A stretch of DNA of 64,000 bases, taken from positions 62,001 through 126,000 of the forward strand of contig SVAU01000003.1 of NCBI GenBank assembly GCA_015059245.1, in the 5' to 3' direction. The notes beneath the pieces are model-generated. The model saw only the letters and a list, made by a program, of their open reading frames with translations. It was not told the DNA's origin and did not search any database. The stretch's first letter is position 1. The number at the start of each line of letters is the position of its first letter. The DNA is from Bacillota bacterium. GTDB taxonomy: Bacteria; Bacillota_I; Bacilli_A; RF39; UBA660. The translations under genes were made by a program, and so were the position numbers. This document shows, one piece after another, positions 23,747 to 32,532 of this stretch.

Positions 23747-23774
23747 ATTATACTCGAATGCGCAAAAATGTCAA
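23747..23774 (-). promoter_or_regulatory. Promoter of the T-box CYTH-ileS operon
   Basis: The minus strand has consensus TTGACA (23769-23774), a 16-base spacer and consensus TATAAT (23747-23752). The -35 box lies only eight bases past the stop codon of the upstream peptidase gene. Confidence 0.85.
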
Positions 23775-23781
23775 ATACAAC

Positions 23782-24792
23782 TTAACGCATTCCAAATGCA
23801 GCCCATGGGTCTGTTACGCAAGCACGAGAACCTTTTTCATGGATCTCTACATGTAGGTGTGGTCCAAGAGAATTACCTGTTGTACCAGTCCATCCTATTA
23901 GTTGACCTTTTTTTACTGTTACTTCGGCTACTTGTGTACTTGTCATACCTGATGAGCAATGACCTGCACCACATTTAGAACCACTACTGTTTTTATTAGT
24001 ACAGTCTTGAGTAATAGGCATATTTATTCCGTCTGGAAATTTACTAAAGTGTGCATATGTAATATATGTTCCATCATCTTTAAATACTCTTACTTGATTA
24101 CCAAAACTATATAATACGCCATTACAATTTGATTGAATGTATCTTGCTGTTCCATCGTATGGGGCATATACTGGGGTTCCAATAGATGCTGATATATCGT
24201 GATATACAGGGGATGAATTACTGCATCCACCTGTTGTAGATGCACCACTTGGATGATGAGAACCACCTTGGAATGGTGCGAAGTATTGTCCTTCAGTACC
24301 TGATGATAACACTTCTCCGTCTAAGGCTCCGCCATTATTATATTCTTCTCTTTCTTGTTTTATTATTTCGTTTCTTGCTGATTCAATAGCTTCTCTATCT
24401 TCGCCAGCTTCTAGAAGTTGTTCTTCACGATCTTCTCTTTCTTCCTTTAATAATTGTTCTTCGTTGATTGAAGCGCTTTCTATTCCATCCAAAGTAGCAT
24501 TAGTCCAACAAGATGCAAAATCAACTTCTATAGATACTAATGTTGTAAAGATAAAATTTAAAATACTAGGTATTAAAAATACTATTAGTGCAGATATTAA
24601 TCTTTTGACATTTTTAGTGAATACTTCCTTTAAGGAGTCACTTTTACCATCTGTTACAACTTTAAAACAATCTACTATAAACATCGCTATTACTATTATA
24701 GGTAAGATAGTTGTTACTAAAGATAAACATATTTTTAAAATATAAAAAGTTCTTAGTACTCCACTTGATTCACAAATATTTAATAAATACAT
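23782..24792 (-). CDS. Membrane-anchored M23-type peptidase-like protein
   Basis: The 336-aa protein has two membrane helices near the N-terminus (about residues 15-45 and 60-85), then a Glu/Arg-rich coiled region, then an M23/LytM-like domain (about residues 190-336). Seen in the domain are GTPVYAPYDG, YAHFSKFP and GPHLHVEIH. The usual first zinc motif H-x3-D is changed: it reads YHDISASIGTPV, so the Asp is in place but the His is next to it rather than four residues before. It may cut peptidoglycan cross-links or be a non-catalytic relative. I chose the ATG at 24792 because CAGGTGATT precedes it. Confidence 0.8.
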   Translation of the reverse strand: MYLLNICESSGVLRTFYILKICLSLVTTILPIIVIAMFIVDCFKVVTDGKSDSLKEVFTKNVKRLISALIVFLIPSILNFIFTTLVSIEVDFASCWTNATLDGIESASINEEQLLKEEREDREEQLLEAGEDREAIESARNEIIKQEREEYNNGGALDGEVLSSGTEGQYFAPFQGGSHHPSGASTTGGCSNSSPVYHDISASIGTPVYAPYDGTARYIQSNCNGVLYSFGNQVRVFKDDGTYITYAHFSKFPDGINMPITQDCTNKNSSGSKCGAGHCSSGMTSTQVAEVTVKKGQLIGWTGTTGNSLGPHLHVEIHEKGSRACVTDPWAAFGMR

Positions 24793-24834
24793 ATTAATCA
24801 CCTGAATATATAATAACATTTTTTCACTAATATA

Positions 24835-24843
24835 TGTTATAAT
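24835..24843 (+). promoter_or_regulatory. Extended -10 promoter of the phosphohexomutase gene
   Basis: TGTTATAAT lies 23 bases before the ATG of the phosphomutase gene, with GGAGAGAGG as ribosome site between. No clear -35 box was seen. Confidence 0.55.
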
Positions 24844-24866
24844 TTAGGAGAATGGAGAGAGGTTAA

Positions 24867-26240
24867 ATGAATAAGAATATTTTTAGAGAATATGATATTC
24901 GTGGTGTGTATCCTACTGATATAAACGAAGAAGCTGCTTATACAATAGGTAGAAGTTATGGATCTTATATTCAAGAAAAAATAAAAAGAAACATTTGTGG
25001 TGTAGGTAGAGATAATAGATTATCTAGTCCTAGTTTAGCACAAGAATTAATTAGAGGTATTACTGATTCAGGATGTAATGTTGTTGATTTTGGATTAGTT
25101 ACTACACCAATGTTTTATTATGGATGTTTAAAATCTAATGTAATAATTGGTATTATGGTTACAGCTTCTCATAATCCTAAAGATGATAATGGCTTTAAAT
25201 TTAGTTTTGACCATTATGGTACTGCTCGTGGTGAACAAGTATATGACTTTAGAGATTATACTTTAGAAGGCAAATTCTTAGAAGGTAAAGGAGAAGTTAC
25301 TCAATTTGATCCTAGAGATTATTATGCAAGTTTTATTAAAGAAAATATCGATATGGGAGATAGAAAACTTAAAGTTGTATTAGATTGTGGTAATGGTACT
25401 TCATCTTTATATGCTGAAAAGATATATAAACAATTCCCTAACTTAGATATTACTATGATATGTGATGAAAGTGATGCTACATTCCCTAATCATCATCCAG
25501 ATCCAAGTGTTCCTGAAAATAATAAAATGCTTATTGATAAAGTATTAGAAGTTAAAGCAGATATTGGATTAGGTTTTGACGGTGATGGAGACAGAGTTGG
25601 ATTTGTTACTGAGAATGGTGAGTTAATGCCAATAGACTATGCTATGATTGCATATATTAGAAGTATTAATGATAAAGTATCTAATAAATCTTATCTATTT
25701 GATGTTAAATGCTCTAAAGCATTAGAAGATGAAATAATTAATTTAGGAGGTACTCCTATTTGGTATAGAACTGGTGCTTCATGGACTAAGTATGGTACTA
25801 ATAAAGATAAATTACCATTTGGTGGTGAGTTCTCTGGACATATGTACTTTACTGATAGATGGCCAGGATTTGATAGTGGATTATATAATGGTTTAAGAAT
25901 GTTAGAAATATTAAGTAAAACTAATTTGAATTTTTCTAGATTAATTGCTGGTACTAATAAATACTATAGTATTCCTGAAACTAAAGTAAGAGTTACTGAT
26001 GATACTAAGTTTAATATTGTTGCTGATGTATTAAAGTATGTTCAAGATAAAGGTTATAAGTATATTGACTTAGATGGAGTTAGAGTTCAATTTGAAGATG
26101 GTTGGGCTTTAGTTAGAGCAAGTAATACTGGACCTAATTTAACTATTAGATATGAAGCTACTACAGAAGAAAGATTAGAAGAAATTAAGAAAGAATTTAA
26201 TACTGTTGTAGATGAATTACTTGTAAAATATGGTATTTAA
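24867..26240 (+). CDS. Phosphomannomutase/phosphoglucomutase
   Basis: The 457-aa enzyme belongs to the alpha-D-phosphohexomutase family, which moves phosphate between C6 and C1 of glucose or mannose for sugar-nucleotide synthesis. All four family motifs are present: FREYDIRGVYP at the N-terminus, the phosphoserine loop TASHNPKDDNGFK, the metal loop GFDGDGDRVG, and the sugar loop GGEFSGHMYF. The C-terminal phosphate-binding domain has VRASNTGPNLTIRYE. Full length for the family. It is transcribed alone, divergent from the peptidase gene, and likely feeds surface polysaccharide synthesis. Mannose and glucose forms cannot be separated by eye. Confidence 0.9.
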   Translation: MNKNIFREYDIRGVYPTDINEEAAYTIGRSYGSYIQEKIKRNICGVGRDNRLSSPSLAQELIRGITDSGCNVVDFGLVTTPMFYYGCLKSNVIIGIMVTASHNPKDDNGFKFSFDHYGTARGEQVYDFRDYTLEGKFLEGKGEVTQFDPRDYYASFIKENIDMGDRKLKVVLDCGNGTSSLYAEKIYKQFPNLDITMICDESDATFPNHHPDPSVPENNKMLIDKVLEVKADIGLGFDGDGDRVGFVTENGELMPIDYAMIAYIRSINDKVSNKSYLFDVKCSKALEDEIINLGGTPIWYRTGASWTKYGTNKDKLPFGGEFSGHMYFTDRWPGFDSGLYNGLRMLEILSKTNLNFSRLIAGTNKYYSIPETKVRVTDDTKFNIVADVLKYVQDKGYKYIDLDGVRVQFEDGWALVRASNTGPNLTIRYEATTEERLEEIKKEFNTVVDELLVKYGI

Positions 26241-26266
26241 AAAGAGGAATAGTTTTATTCCTCTTT
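26241..26266. terminator. Bidirectional terminator between convergent genes
   Basis: The stem AAAGAGGAATA / TATTCCTCTTT (11 bp, GTTT loop) lies between the phosphomutase gene and the convergent GH25 gene and has A/T flanks that serve both strands. Confidence 0.8.
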
Positions 26267-27571
26267 ATTTTTGTAATAAACGTTTATGTCTACATTACCA
26301 GAGATACCTGGTACTTTACCATTACTACATAGTTGCCAATAAGTATATTTACCTGAATAGTTAGTTTCCCATGTATAATGAGCTAACCATACTGGGTAAT
26401 CTATATCAAACCATACTTTATTTAAGTAGTTAGCACTACTATATAGTAGGCCGTCGTATCCGGCTTTTTTCATTGTATCTAAGAATGCTTTGGCATTCAT
26501 ACTAGTACTATAGAAACTTTGATGATAGTCATCGAATATTGACCAGTTTTCCCAGTCATATACTATAGGTAAATCTATTTTATATCCTTTTATTTGGTTT
26601 AATACCCATTTAGCATCTTTGATTGCTTCTTCTCTACTTGATGCATATGAATAATAATATATACCAACTGGTATACCTACTTCGTTAAAGCCTTTTACAT
26701 TATTTATAAATTGACTATCTACAAAGTACTCTGTAGCACTTTTTTTACTACCTACTCTAATGAAGGCAAATTCTACTCCAGCTTCTTTTACTTTTTGAAA
26801 ATCTATATTGCCTTGCCATGATGAAACATCTATACCAATGGATGTATTTTCATTCTTATGACGTTTTATTACTTCTTTAATATCTGTTTTTTTATTACTA
26901 GATGGTTTTGTTGTTGATGATGAACCACTACTTGTTGATGGTTCTTTTACTTTAAGGGTAAATTCTTTAGCAGTTATGTTTCCTGATTTATCAGTTGCTT
27001 TATAAGTTAATTTATAATTACCTACTTTATTATAGTCATAGTTACCTATTACTTCACATTTAGGATTGTCATCTAAGTTATCAGCACAATTAATTTTATC
27101 AAATATATTACCTGTATAACCTACTGTTACTGAATATGATGAATTCATCCATAAAGATGGAGATATATCATCTACAACATTAATTGTATATGCATATGGT
27201 ATCTTTATATTTTCTTCGTTTATGTATTCGAATTTTACTTTTCTTTTACCTAATGATTTTGTATTAATTTTATAATCATCTACTATTGTTCCATTTATAT
27301 TAGTGATGAAGTCGCTTACTTTAACATCTTCATAGAAAGAAACATTTAAATCTTCTTTTAAATCCACTACAATTGTAGCTGTCTTTAAGATTTCTTCTAT
27401 TCTTTCTTCTTCTGATATAGCTGGATAATTAGCGTATGCAGGAATAATAATTTTAGTTATAAGTAAAGTATCTAGAGCAAGGTATAAAAGAATTATTAGA
27501 ACTAATGCTTTTTTACTAACCTTCTTCGTGGGTTTCTTCACTTTCAACGATTTCAATTCTACTGTTTTCAT
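26255..27571 (-). CDS. Membrane-anchored GH25 muramidase with Ig-like domain
   Basis: The 438-aa protein has one N-terminal membrane helix (about residues 24-43), an Ig/cadherin-like bacterial domain (about 125-210, with the recurring end GNYKLTYKATDKSGN), a Ser/Thr linker, and a GH25 domain (about 245-438). The catalytic pattern is visible: GIDVSSWQGNIDF at the start of the barrel and VYDWENW carrying the acidic pair. GH25 enzymes cut the MurNAc-GlcNAc bond of peptidoglycan. The gene overlaps the upstream DUF3592-like gene by 56 bases in another frame, so the two are co-transcribed. Confidence 0.88.
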   Translation of the reverse strand: MKTVELKSLKVKKPTKKVSKKALVLIILLYLALDTLLITKIIIPAYANYPAISEEERIEEILKTATIVVDLKEDLNVSFYEDVKVSDFITNINGTIVDDYKINTKSLGKRKVKFEYINEENIKIPYAYTINVVDDISPSLWMNSSYSVTVGYTGNIFDKINCADNLDDNPKCEVIGNYDYNKVGNYKLTYKATDKSGNITAKEFTLKVKEPSTSSGSSSTTKPSSNKKTDIKEVIKRHKNENTSIGIDVSSWQGNIDFQKVKEAGVEFAFIRVGSKKSATEYFVDSQFINNVKGFNEVGIPVGIYYYSYASSREEAIKDAKWVLNQIKGYKIDLPIVYDWENWSIFDDYHQSFYSTSMNAKAFLDTMKKAGYDGLLYSSANYLNKVWFDIDYPVWLAHYTWETNYSGKYTYWQLCSNGKVPGISGNVDINVYYKNKEE

Positions 27572-28280
27572 CTTCCACCTTGTTACTTTCGTTAATAATT
27601 ACACTATTTAAATCTACATAATATATATTGGTATTAGTTTTATCTAAATATACTGTTATAGTAGCATTTTCATAGTTAGGATATTTTATTTTTAAATTTT
27701 CATATGTATAAGCACTATCAAATGTATACTCTTTATCATCTTGAGGATTTAAATATCTAGCACGTATACGATAAGCTAAATCTTCTTTTCTTCTAGGTGC
27801 TGTTACATCAATATAGATATCAACTATTTTAGATTCTAGTTTAATACCTGTTTCTTTTAATTGTTTTAAATATTTATAATCTTTTATTATACGTATTGTT
27901 CTATTAGTAGTTATTGCTACTCCAAATAATGATATAAATACAATAATAAGGATTTCTGTTAAATGTTCATTATATATAGCTTTTCCTGGATTGTTAATAT
28001 TATACTTTATTGTTAATTTTTCATTAACTGCTATTTCATCTTCTTCATTTAAAGGTGTTGATACTATGTAGTCAAAGCCTTCTACATTATAAGTTACTGT
28101 TGCATATTTTTGGCTTTTATCATAATCAATTGATAATACTTTAGCATCTGTTTGTACTGATACTGTTTCTAAGTAAGAATCTCTTATAAAAAGAATTATT
28201 GAAAATAATACACCTAATATACTAATTAAAGTTATTACAGGGATAATTAATTCTAATTTACTATTATGTTTATTTCTCAT
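27516..28280 (-). CDS. DUF3592-like two-helix membrane protein
   Basis: The 254-aa protein has membrane helices near residues 10-32 and 100-118. The part between reads like DUF3592: a VLSIDYDKSQKYATVTYNV strand pair followed by VNEKLTIKYNINNPGKAIY, the usual V-x-Y-x-P-x-NP pattern. A second similar beta region follows at the C-terminus. No enzymatic motif is known for this family. It precedes and overlaps the GH25 gene, so the pair may act together in wall maintenance; this is inferred from position only. Confidence 0.6.
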   Translation of the reverse strand: MRNKHNSKLELIIPVITLISILGVLFSIILFIRDSYLETVSVQTDAKVLSIDYDKSQKYATVTYNVEGFDYIVSTPLNEEDEIAVNEKLTIKYNINNPGKAIYNEHLTEILIIVFISLFGVAITTNRTIRIIKDYKYLKQLKETGIKLESKIVDIYIDVTAPRRKEDLAYRIRARYLNPQDDKEYTFDSAYTYENLKIKYPNYENATITVYLDKTNTNIYYVDLNSVIINESNKVEDENSRIEIVESEETHEEG

Positions 28281-28350
28281 ACTAACACCTATTTCTTAAA
28301 CCCCTACTACTAATAATTATATAATTTTATTTTATATATGTAAATCAATA

Positions 28351-28376
28351 TAAAAAAGGATTACTAAGTAATCCTT
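28351..28376 (-). terminator. Terminator after miaB
   Basis: The stem AAGGATTAC / GTAATCCTT with a 3-base loop ends at the miaB stop codon and is followed by a T run on the minus strand. Confidence 0.8.
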
Positions 28377-29781
28377 AAATAGCTTCTCCATCTAAACTAA
28401 AACTTTTTGCATCAGTTATTTTAACATCAATAATTTGACCTATTTTATCTTGGGCATTAATTACATTAACTAATTTCATTGTGTCTGTATATCCAAATAC
28501 TTTGTTTGGATCTTTTTCACTTATGCCTTCGATAAGTACTGGTACTACTTTGTTTAAGTATGCTTGATTAGCAGCGTTACTATATGAATTTATTAATTCA
28601 TTTAATTTATATAATCTTTCTTCTTTTGTTTTCATATCTATTGCATCAGGCATTTTAGCAGCTGGTGTTCCTTCACGAGGACTATAGATAAATGTGAAAG
28701 CACTATCGTATTTACAATGATTAACTACATTTAATGTTTCTTCGTAGTCTTCGTCTGATTCATTAGGGAATCCTACTATAATATCTGTAGTTATTGAACA
28801 GTTTGGTACTGTGTTTCTTATCTTATCATATAATTCAATATATTCTTCTTTAGTATATCTTCTACCCATTAGTTTTAAAATACGAGATGATCCTGATTGT
28901 AATGGTAAATGAATATATGGCATTATGTTATCTTTTTCTGCTATAACTTTAATCATTTCATCAGTAAAATCCCAAGGATGTGATGTAACGAATCTTACTC
29001 TTGGTATACCTATTTCACTTACTTTAGATAGTAATTCTGCAAATGATAATTCACCAGGTAATTCTTTACCATAAGCATTAACATTTTGACCTAATAAAGT
29101 TATTTCTTTGTATCCTTTATCTTTTAGTTCTTGTACTTCTTTTAGAATTTCAGAACTTTTTCTACTACGTTGTTTTCCTCTTGTATAAGGTACTATACAA
29201 TAAGTACAAAATTTATCACAACCATATTGAATATTTACCCATGCTTTAATTTCGGAGTCTCTTTTATATGGAATATTTTCATATACTTTACCTTCACATG
29301 AATATACTTGAATATTTTGTTTTTCTTTTCTTTCTAGAATTAAATCTTGTAGTTCATGGATGTTATGTGTACCGAATACTATATCTACATATGGATGTTT
29401 TTTCATTAGTTCTTCTACTACATTTTCTTCTTGAGCCATGCAACCACAAATACCGATAATTAAGTCTTTATTATTTTTTTCTTTTTCATGTTTACATCTA
29501 CCTAAGAATCCATATAGTTTGTCATGAGCATTTTCTCTAATAGCACATGTATTTAGAATTACTATGTCAGCTTCAGTTAATTCTTCTGTACTAGTAAAAC
29601 CTAGAGTTTCTAAACGAGCTGCTATTTCTTCACCGTCATGAACATTCATTTGGCAACCATAAGTTCTTAAGAAATATTTTTGATTTTTAAATGTATTGGC
29701 ATCATAATTTTGATCTAATGTAACGAATTCTATTTCGTTTTTAGTTCTTTTACGTGCTTCATCTAAATTTGGTAATTTCAT
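28375..29781 (-). CDS. miaB: tRNA-2-methylthio-N6-dimethylallyladenosine synthase
   Basis: MiaB adds a methylthio group to i6A37 of tRNAs that read UNN codons. The N-terminal UPF0004 domain has its three cluster cysteines in YGCQMN, NTCAIRE and GICGCMAQ. The radical-SAM domain has CDKFCTYCIVPYTRG (the CxxxCxxC motif), followed by the typical LLGQNVNAYG and a C-terminal TRAM-like region. I chose the ATG at 29781, eight bases after GGAAG; a GTG at 29790 overlaps that site. At 468 aa it is the usual length. It appears to be a single gene here, without the mutS neighbour seen in some Bacilli. Confidence 0.93.
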   Translation of the reverse strand: MKLPNLDEARKRTKNEIEFVTLDQNYDANTFKNQKYFLRTYGCQMNVHDGEEIAARLETLGFTSTEELTEADIVILNTCAIRENAHDKLYGFLGRCKHEKEKNNKDLIIGICGCMAQEENVVEELMKKHPYVDIVFGTHNIHELQDLILERKEKQNIQVYSCEGKVYENIPYKRDSEIKAWVNIQYGCDKFCTYCIVPYTRGKQRSRKSSEILKEVQELKDKGYKEITLLGQNVNAYGKELPGELSFAELLSKVSEIGIPRVRFVTSHPWDFTDEMIKVIAEKDNIMPYIHLPLQSGSSRILKLMGRRYTKEEYIELYDKIRNTVPNCSITTDIIVGFPNESDEDYEETLNVVNHCKYDSAFTFIYSPREGTPAAKMPDAIDMKTKEERLYKLNELINSYSNAANQAYLNKVVPVLIEGISEKDPNKVFGYTDTMKLVNVINAQDKIGQIIDVKITDAKSFSLDGEAI

Positions 29782-29819
29782 AATAATCACTTCCAGTTAC
29801 TAATTATAACAAATAAATG

Positions 29820-29840
29820 CAATAAAAAAAAGGCTTAGTA
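29820..29840 (-). terminator. Short terminator-like hairpin after the dCMP deaminase gene
   Basis: A 4-5-bp GGCT/AGCC stem overlaps the stop codon and is followed by eight T on the minus strand. The stem is short, so confidence is moderate. Confidence 0.45.
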
Positions 29841-30323
29841 GCCCATTGAACCTTCTAAAGATTCGTCATTATCAATAAATTCTTGAACATCTATTTCACG
29901 ATATTCTTCTTTATTATCTCTGATAATTACTTTTTCAATACCACTATTGATAATTGTTCTTTTACACATTGCACATGGCATTGATTTTTCTACGTATTCA
30001 CGTGTTTTAGCATCTACACCTACAATGTATAATGTCGCTCCAATTGTATCTCTACGTGAAGCTGATATTATAGCATTTTGTTCTGCGTGAACACTACGGC
30101 ATAGTTCGTATCTTTCACCACGTGGTACGTTTAGTTTTTCTCTAATACAAAAGCCTACATCAGTACAGTTTTTTCTTCCTCTAGGTGCTCCATTGTATCC
30201 TGTTGAAATTATTTCATCATTTTTTACAATTACTGCTCCCCAACATCTTCTTAGACATGTTGCTCTTTCTGTTACAGTTTCAGCTATGTCTAAATAATAA
30301 TTAATCTTATCAATTCTACCCAT
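29835..30323 (-). CDS. dCMP deaminase family protein
   Basis: The zinc cytidine/deoxycytidylate deaminase motifs are present: CRSVHAEQNAI (catalytic His and Glu) and PCAMCKRTI (the two zinc cysteines). An extra Cys/His-containing insert (CTDVGFCIREK) is typical of dCMP deaminase/ComEB proteins. The enzyme turns dCMP into dUMP for dTMP synthesis. I chose the ATG at 30323, which has GGTGATTAG upstream, rather than the in-frame ATG at 30341. Product 162 aa, usual length. The neighbours give no competence context. Confidence 0.88.
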   Translation of the reverse strand: MGRIDKINYYLDIAETVTERATCLRRCWGAVIVKNDEIISTGYNGAPRGRKNCTDVGFCIREKLNVPRGERYELCRSVHAEQNAIISASRRDTIGATLYIVGVDAKTREYVEKSMPCAMCKRTIINSGIEKVIIRDNKEEYREIDVQEFIDNDESLEGSMGY

Positions 30324-30371
30324 TCTAATCACCATATTCATTATATCAAGTTGTAGTTATTTATAAAAGAA

Positions 30372-30395
30372 AAAAGTAGACTTTTGTCTACTTTT
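30372..30395 (-). terminator. Terminator after the zinc-ribbon repeat protein
   Basis: The stem AAAAGTAGAC / GTCTACTTTT with a 4-base loop is followed by TTTCTTTTAT on the minus strand. Confidence 0.8.
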
Positions 30396-30396
30396 A

Positions 30397-32406
30397 TTAA
30401 TCTATTGGATTTCCACATGAAGGACAAATGCTTGTTCCTTCAGTGATCATTATTCCACAACTTTCACAAAAACTTGTATCTCCGTTTTCAGCAACTAATA
30501 CTTGAAGTGCTTCTTCTTTTAGTTCTGCTAATTCTTGTTCAGTTGTTTGTTCAACTGGTTGTGGTGTTTCTGCTACCGGAGCAGTTTCTACAACTACTGG
30601 TGTTGGTTCCGCTACTGGAACTGGTTCAACTGCAGGTTCTACTACTGGTTGTACTTCTTGTACTGGTTGTGTCTCAACTACAGGTTGTTCAACTACAGGT
30701 GTAGGTTCAACAACTGGTGCAGGTTCTACTACAGGTGTAGGTTCAACAACTGGTTGTGCTTCTACAACTGGTGCTGCTTCTACAACTGCAGGAGTTTCTT
30801 CTACTACTGGTTGTGGTTCAACTGCTGGAACTTCAACTACCGGAGTTGGTTCTTCTTGAACTTGTATTGTAGGTTGTTCTGTAGTTATTACAGGAGTTAC
30901 TTCTACTGCAGGTTCTTCTACTACAGGAGCAGATTCAACTACTGGAGTTGGTTCTTCTACTACAGGTGTAGATTCAACTACTGGAGTTGGTTCTGTAACT
31001 ACAGGTGTTTCTTCTACTGGAGCAGATGTACCTAAATTTAGTTCTACTACTTCTTCTTGAATAATTGGAACTAAAGGTGTTTCTTCAACTGCAGGTGTTT
31101 CAGTAACAACTTCTTGTACTGGTTGAGTTTCAACCACTGGTTGTGTTTCAACTACTGGAGTTTCTTCTACTACAGCTTGTTCAACTGTAGGTTGTTCAAC
31201 TACAGGTACTGGTGTTTCTACTGGAGGAAGTATTGGTTCTACATTTGTTTCTTCAACTACTGGTTGTGTTTCAACTACTGGAGTTTCTTCTACAACTGGT
31301 GCTTCCTCAACTATTTGAGTTGGTTCAACTATAGGTTGTGCTTCTATAACAGGTGCTGGTTCAGCAACTGGTTCATTTTGTTTTATTTCTACAATACCAG
31401 GTATATCTGTTTCTTCTTCAATAGGTGTTTGTTCTTCTACTACTGGTGTTGTTTCTGCTACTTCTTTATTTTGATTATCTATTATTTCTTGTGGTAATAC
31501 CACTTCGTCTTGAGCAACTATGTCTTCCACTACTTCATCAGTAACTGGTTGTTCTGCTAGTGGAACTTCATCTGCTGCTACTGGTTTAGCAACTGGTTGT
31601 GCTTCAACAACTGGCTGTGTTTCAACTACAGGAGCAGGTTCTACTACTGGTTGTTCTACAACTAGAGTTGGCTCAACTACTGGTGTAGGTTCTACTATTG
31701 GAGTTGATTCAACTATAGGTTGTTCTACAACTGGTTGTGTTTCAACTACAGGTGTAGATTCAACTACTGGTGGTTCTACTGTAGGTTCAGGTACTGGTTG
31801 TGTCTCAACTACTTGTTGTTCTACTACAGGAGTTGGTTCTACTACTGGAGTTTCTGCTATAGGTTGTTCTACTGCTATAGGTTGAACTTCAGGTACTGGT
31901 TGTGTTTCTGCTATTGGAGCAGCTTCTACAACTGGTTGTACTTCAGCTACTGGTTGTTCAGCTACTGGTTGTGCTTCAACTACTGGTTGTTCAACAACTT
32001 GTGTTGCATCTACTTGTGGTACTGCTGCTGGTGGGATTGCTTCCGTACTGATTGCTTGACCAGGCATTAGTTCTTGTTGAACTACTTCTGTTACTAGTCT
32101 TGTTATTTCATCAGTAATATTATTTCCACCCTCGAATATTTCTTCAGCATTTACACCTAATGCAACTTGTTGTTCTACTTGAGGAGTTGGAGTATCAACT
32201 ACTGCTGCAGTATCTGCAGCAACCTCATTAACATTTTGAATTTGCATTTCAGCAAGTGGTACTTCGACTGGTTGTGGCTCTATATTTGGAGTAGCTCCAG
32301 CACTAAATACATTGTTAGTTTGTACTGGTTCCGTAACTGCTTGCACCTCCGTTACAGTAGTTTCGTTAGTAGCAACTGCAGTTTGTGTTTCATTTGCTTG
32401 TTCCAC
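30397..32406 (-). CDS. Pro/Val/Glu repeat protein with C-terminal zinc ribbon
   Basis: Nearly all of the about 669-aa product is a degenerate repeat of PVVE-x-x-PVVEPTP type, running from about residue 60 to 630, with no membrane helix. The last 25 residues are a zinc ribbon, CESCG-x8-9-CPSCG. The rest looks disordered and negatively charged. I chose the GTG at 32406 with GGATGTGAT upstream; a TTG at 32421 lacks a site. I know no function for it. Zinc ribbons at one end of a long flexible chain often mark membrane or regulatory scaffold proteins. The repeat motif PAPVVEPTP also occurs in the tail of the alpha-like ATPase subunit in this window. Confidence 0.7.
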   Translation of the reverse strand: MEQANETQTAVATNETTVTEVQAVTEPVQTNNVFSAGATPNIEPQPVEVPLAEMQIQNVNEVAADTAAVVDTPTPQVEQQVALGVNAEEIFEGGNNITDEITRLVTEVVQQELMPGQAISTEAIPPAAVPQVDATQVVEQPVVEAQPVAEQPVAEVQPVVEAAPIAETQPVPEVQPIAVEQPIAETPVVEPTPVVEQQVVETQPVPEPTVEPPVVESTPVVETQPVVEQPIVESTPIVEPTPVVEPTLVVEQPVVEPAPVVETQPVVEAQPVAKPVAADEVPLAEQPVTDEVVEDIVAQDEVVLPQEIIDNQNKEVAETTPVVEEQTPIEEETDIPGIVEIKQNEPVAEPAPVIEAQPIVEPTQIVEEAPVVEETPVVETQPVVEETNVEPILPPVETPVPVVEQPTVEQAVVEETPVVETQPVVETQPVQEVVTETPAVEETPLVPIIQEEVVELNLGTSAPVEETPVVTEPTPVVESTPVVEEPTPVVESAPVVEEPAVEVTPVITTEQPTIQVQEEPTPVVEVPAVEPQPVVEETPAVVEAAPVVEAQPVVEPTPVVEPAPVVEPTPVVEQPVVETQPVQEVQPVVEPAVEPVPVAEPTPVVVETAPVAETPQPVEQTTEQELAELKEEALQVLVAENGDTSFCESCGIMITEGTSICPSCGNPID
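30430..32230 (-). repeat. Degenerate in-gene repeat encoding PVVE units
   Basis: The DNA consists of imperfect short repeats such as ACTACTGGTGTAGGTTC and variants (plus strand) that encode PVVEPTP/PVVETQP units. It creates long spurious open frames on the other strand and is probably prone to length change by slippage or recombination. Confidence 0.75.
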
Positions 32407-32506
32407 TATAATCACATCCAATCTTTTTATTCTATTTATACATAGTTCCCTATCTTATATCAATTATTATAACATAAAAATGCTTTTTAGAAAGATTTTT
32501 TAAATT

Positions 32507-32532
32507 AAAAAAGCAAGTAATTACTTGCTTTT
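32507..32532 (-). terminator. Terminator after the glycosyltransferase gene
   Basis: The stem is built on the perfect palindrome GCAAGTAATTACTTGC flanked by A and T runs, at the stop codon of the minus-strand gene. Confidence 0.75.

Noticed and set aside
30430..32230. Possible CRISPR array, from the many short repeats
   Set aside because: The repeats are imperfect, directly adjacent, in frame with a protein and have no unique spacers; no cas genes are nearby.
30474..32503. Several long plus-strand open frames
   Set aside because: They are the reverse complement of the PVVE repeat gene; repeats without stop codons on either strand produce them. The zinc ribbon and ribosome site support the minus strand.
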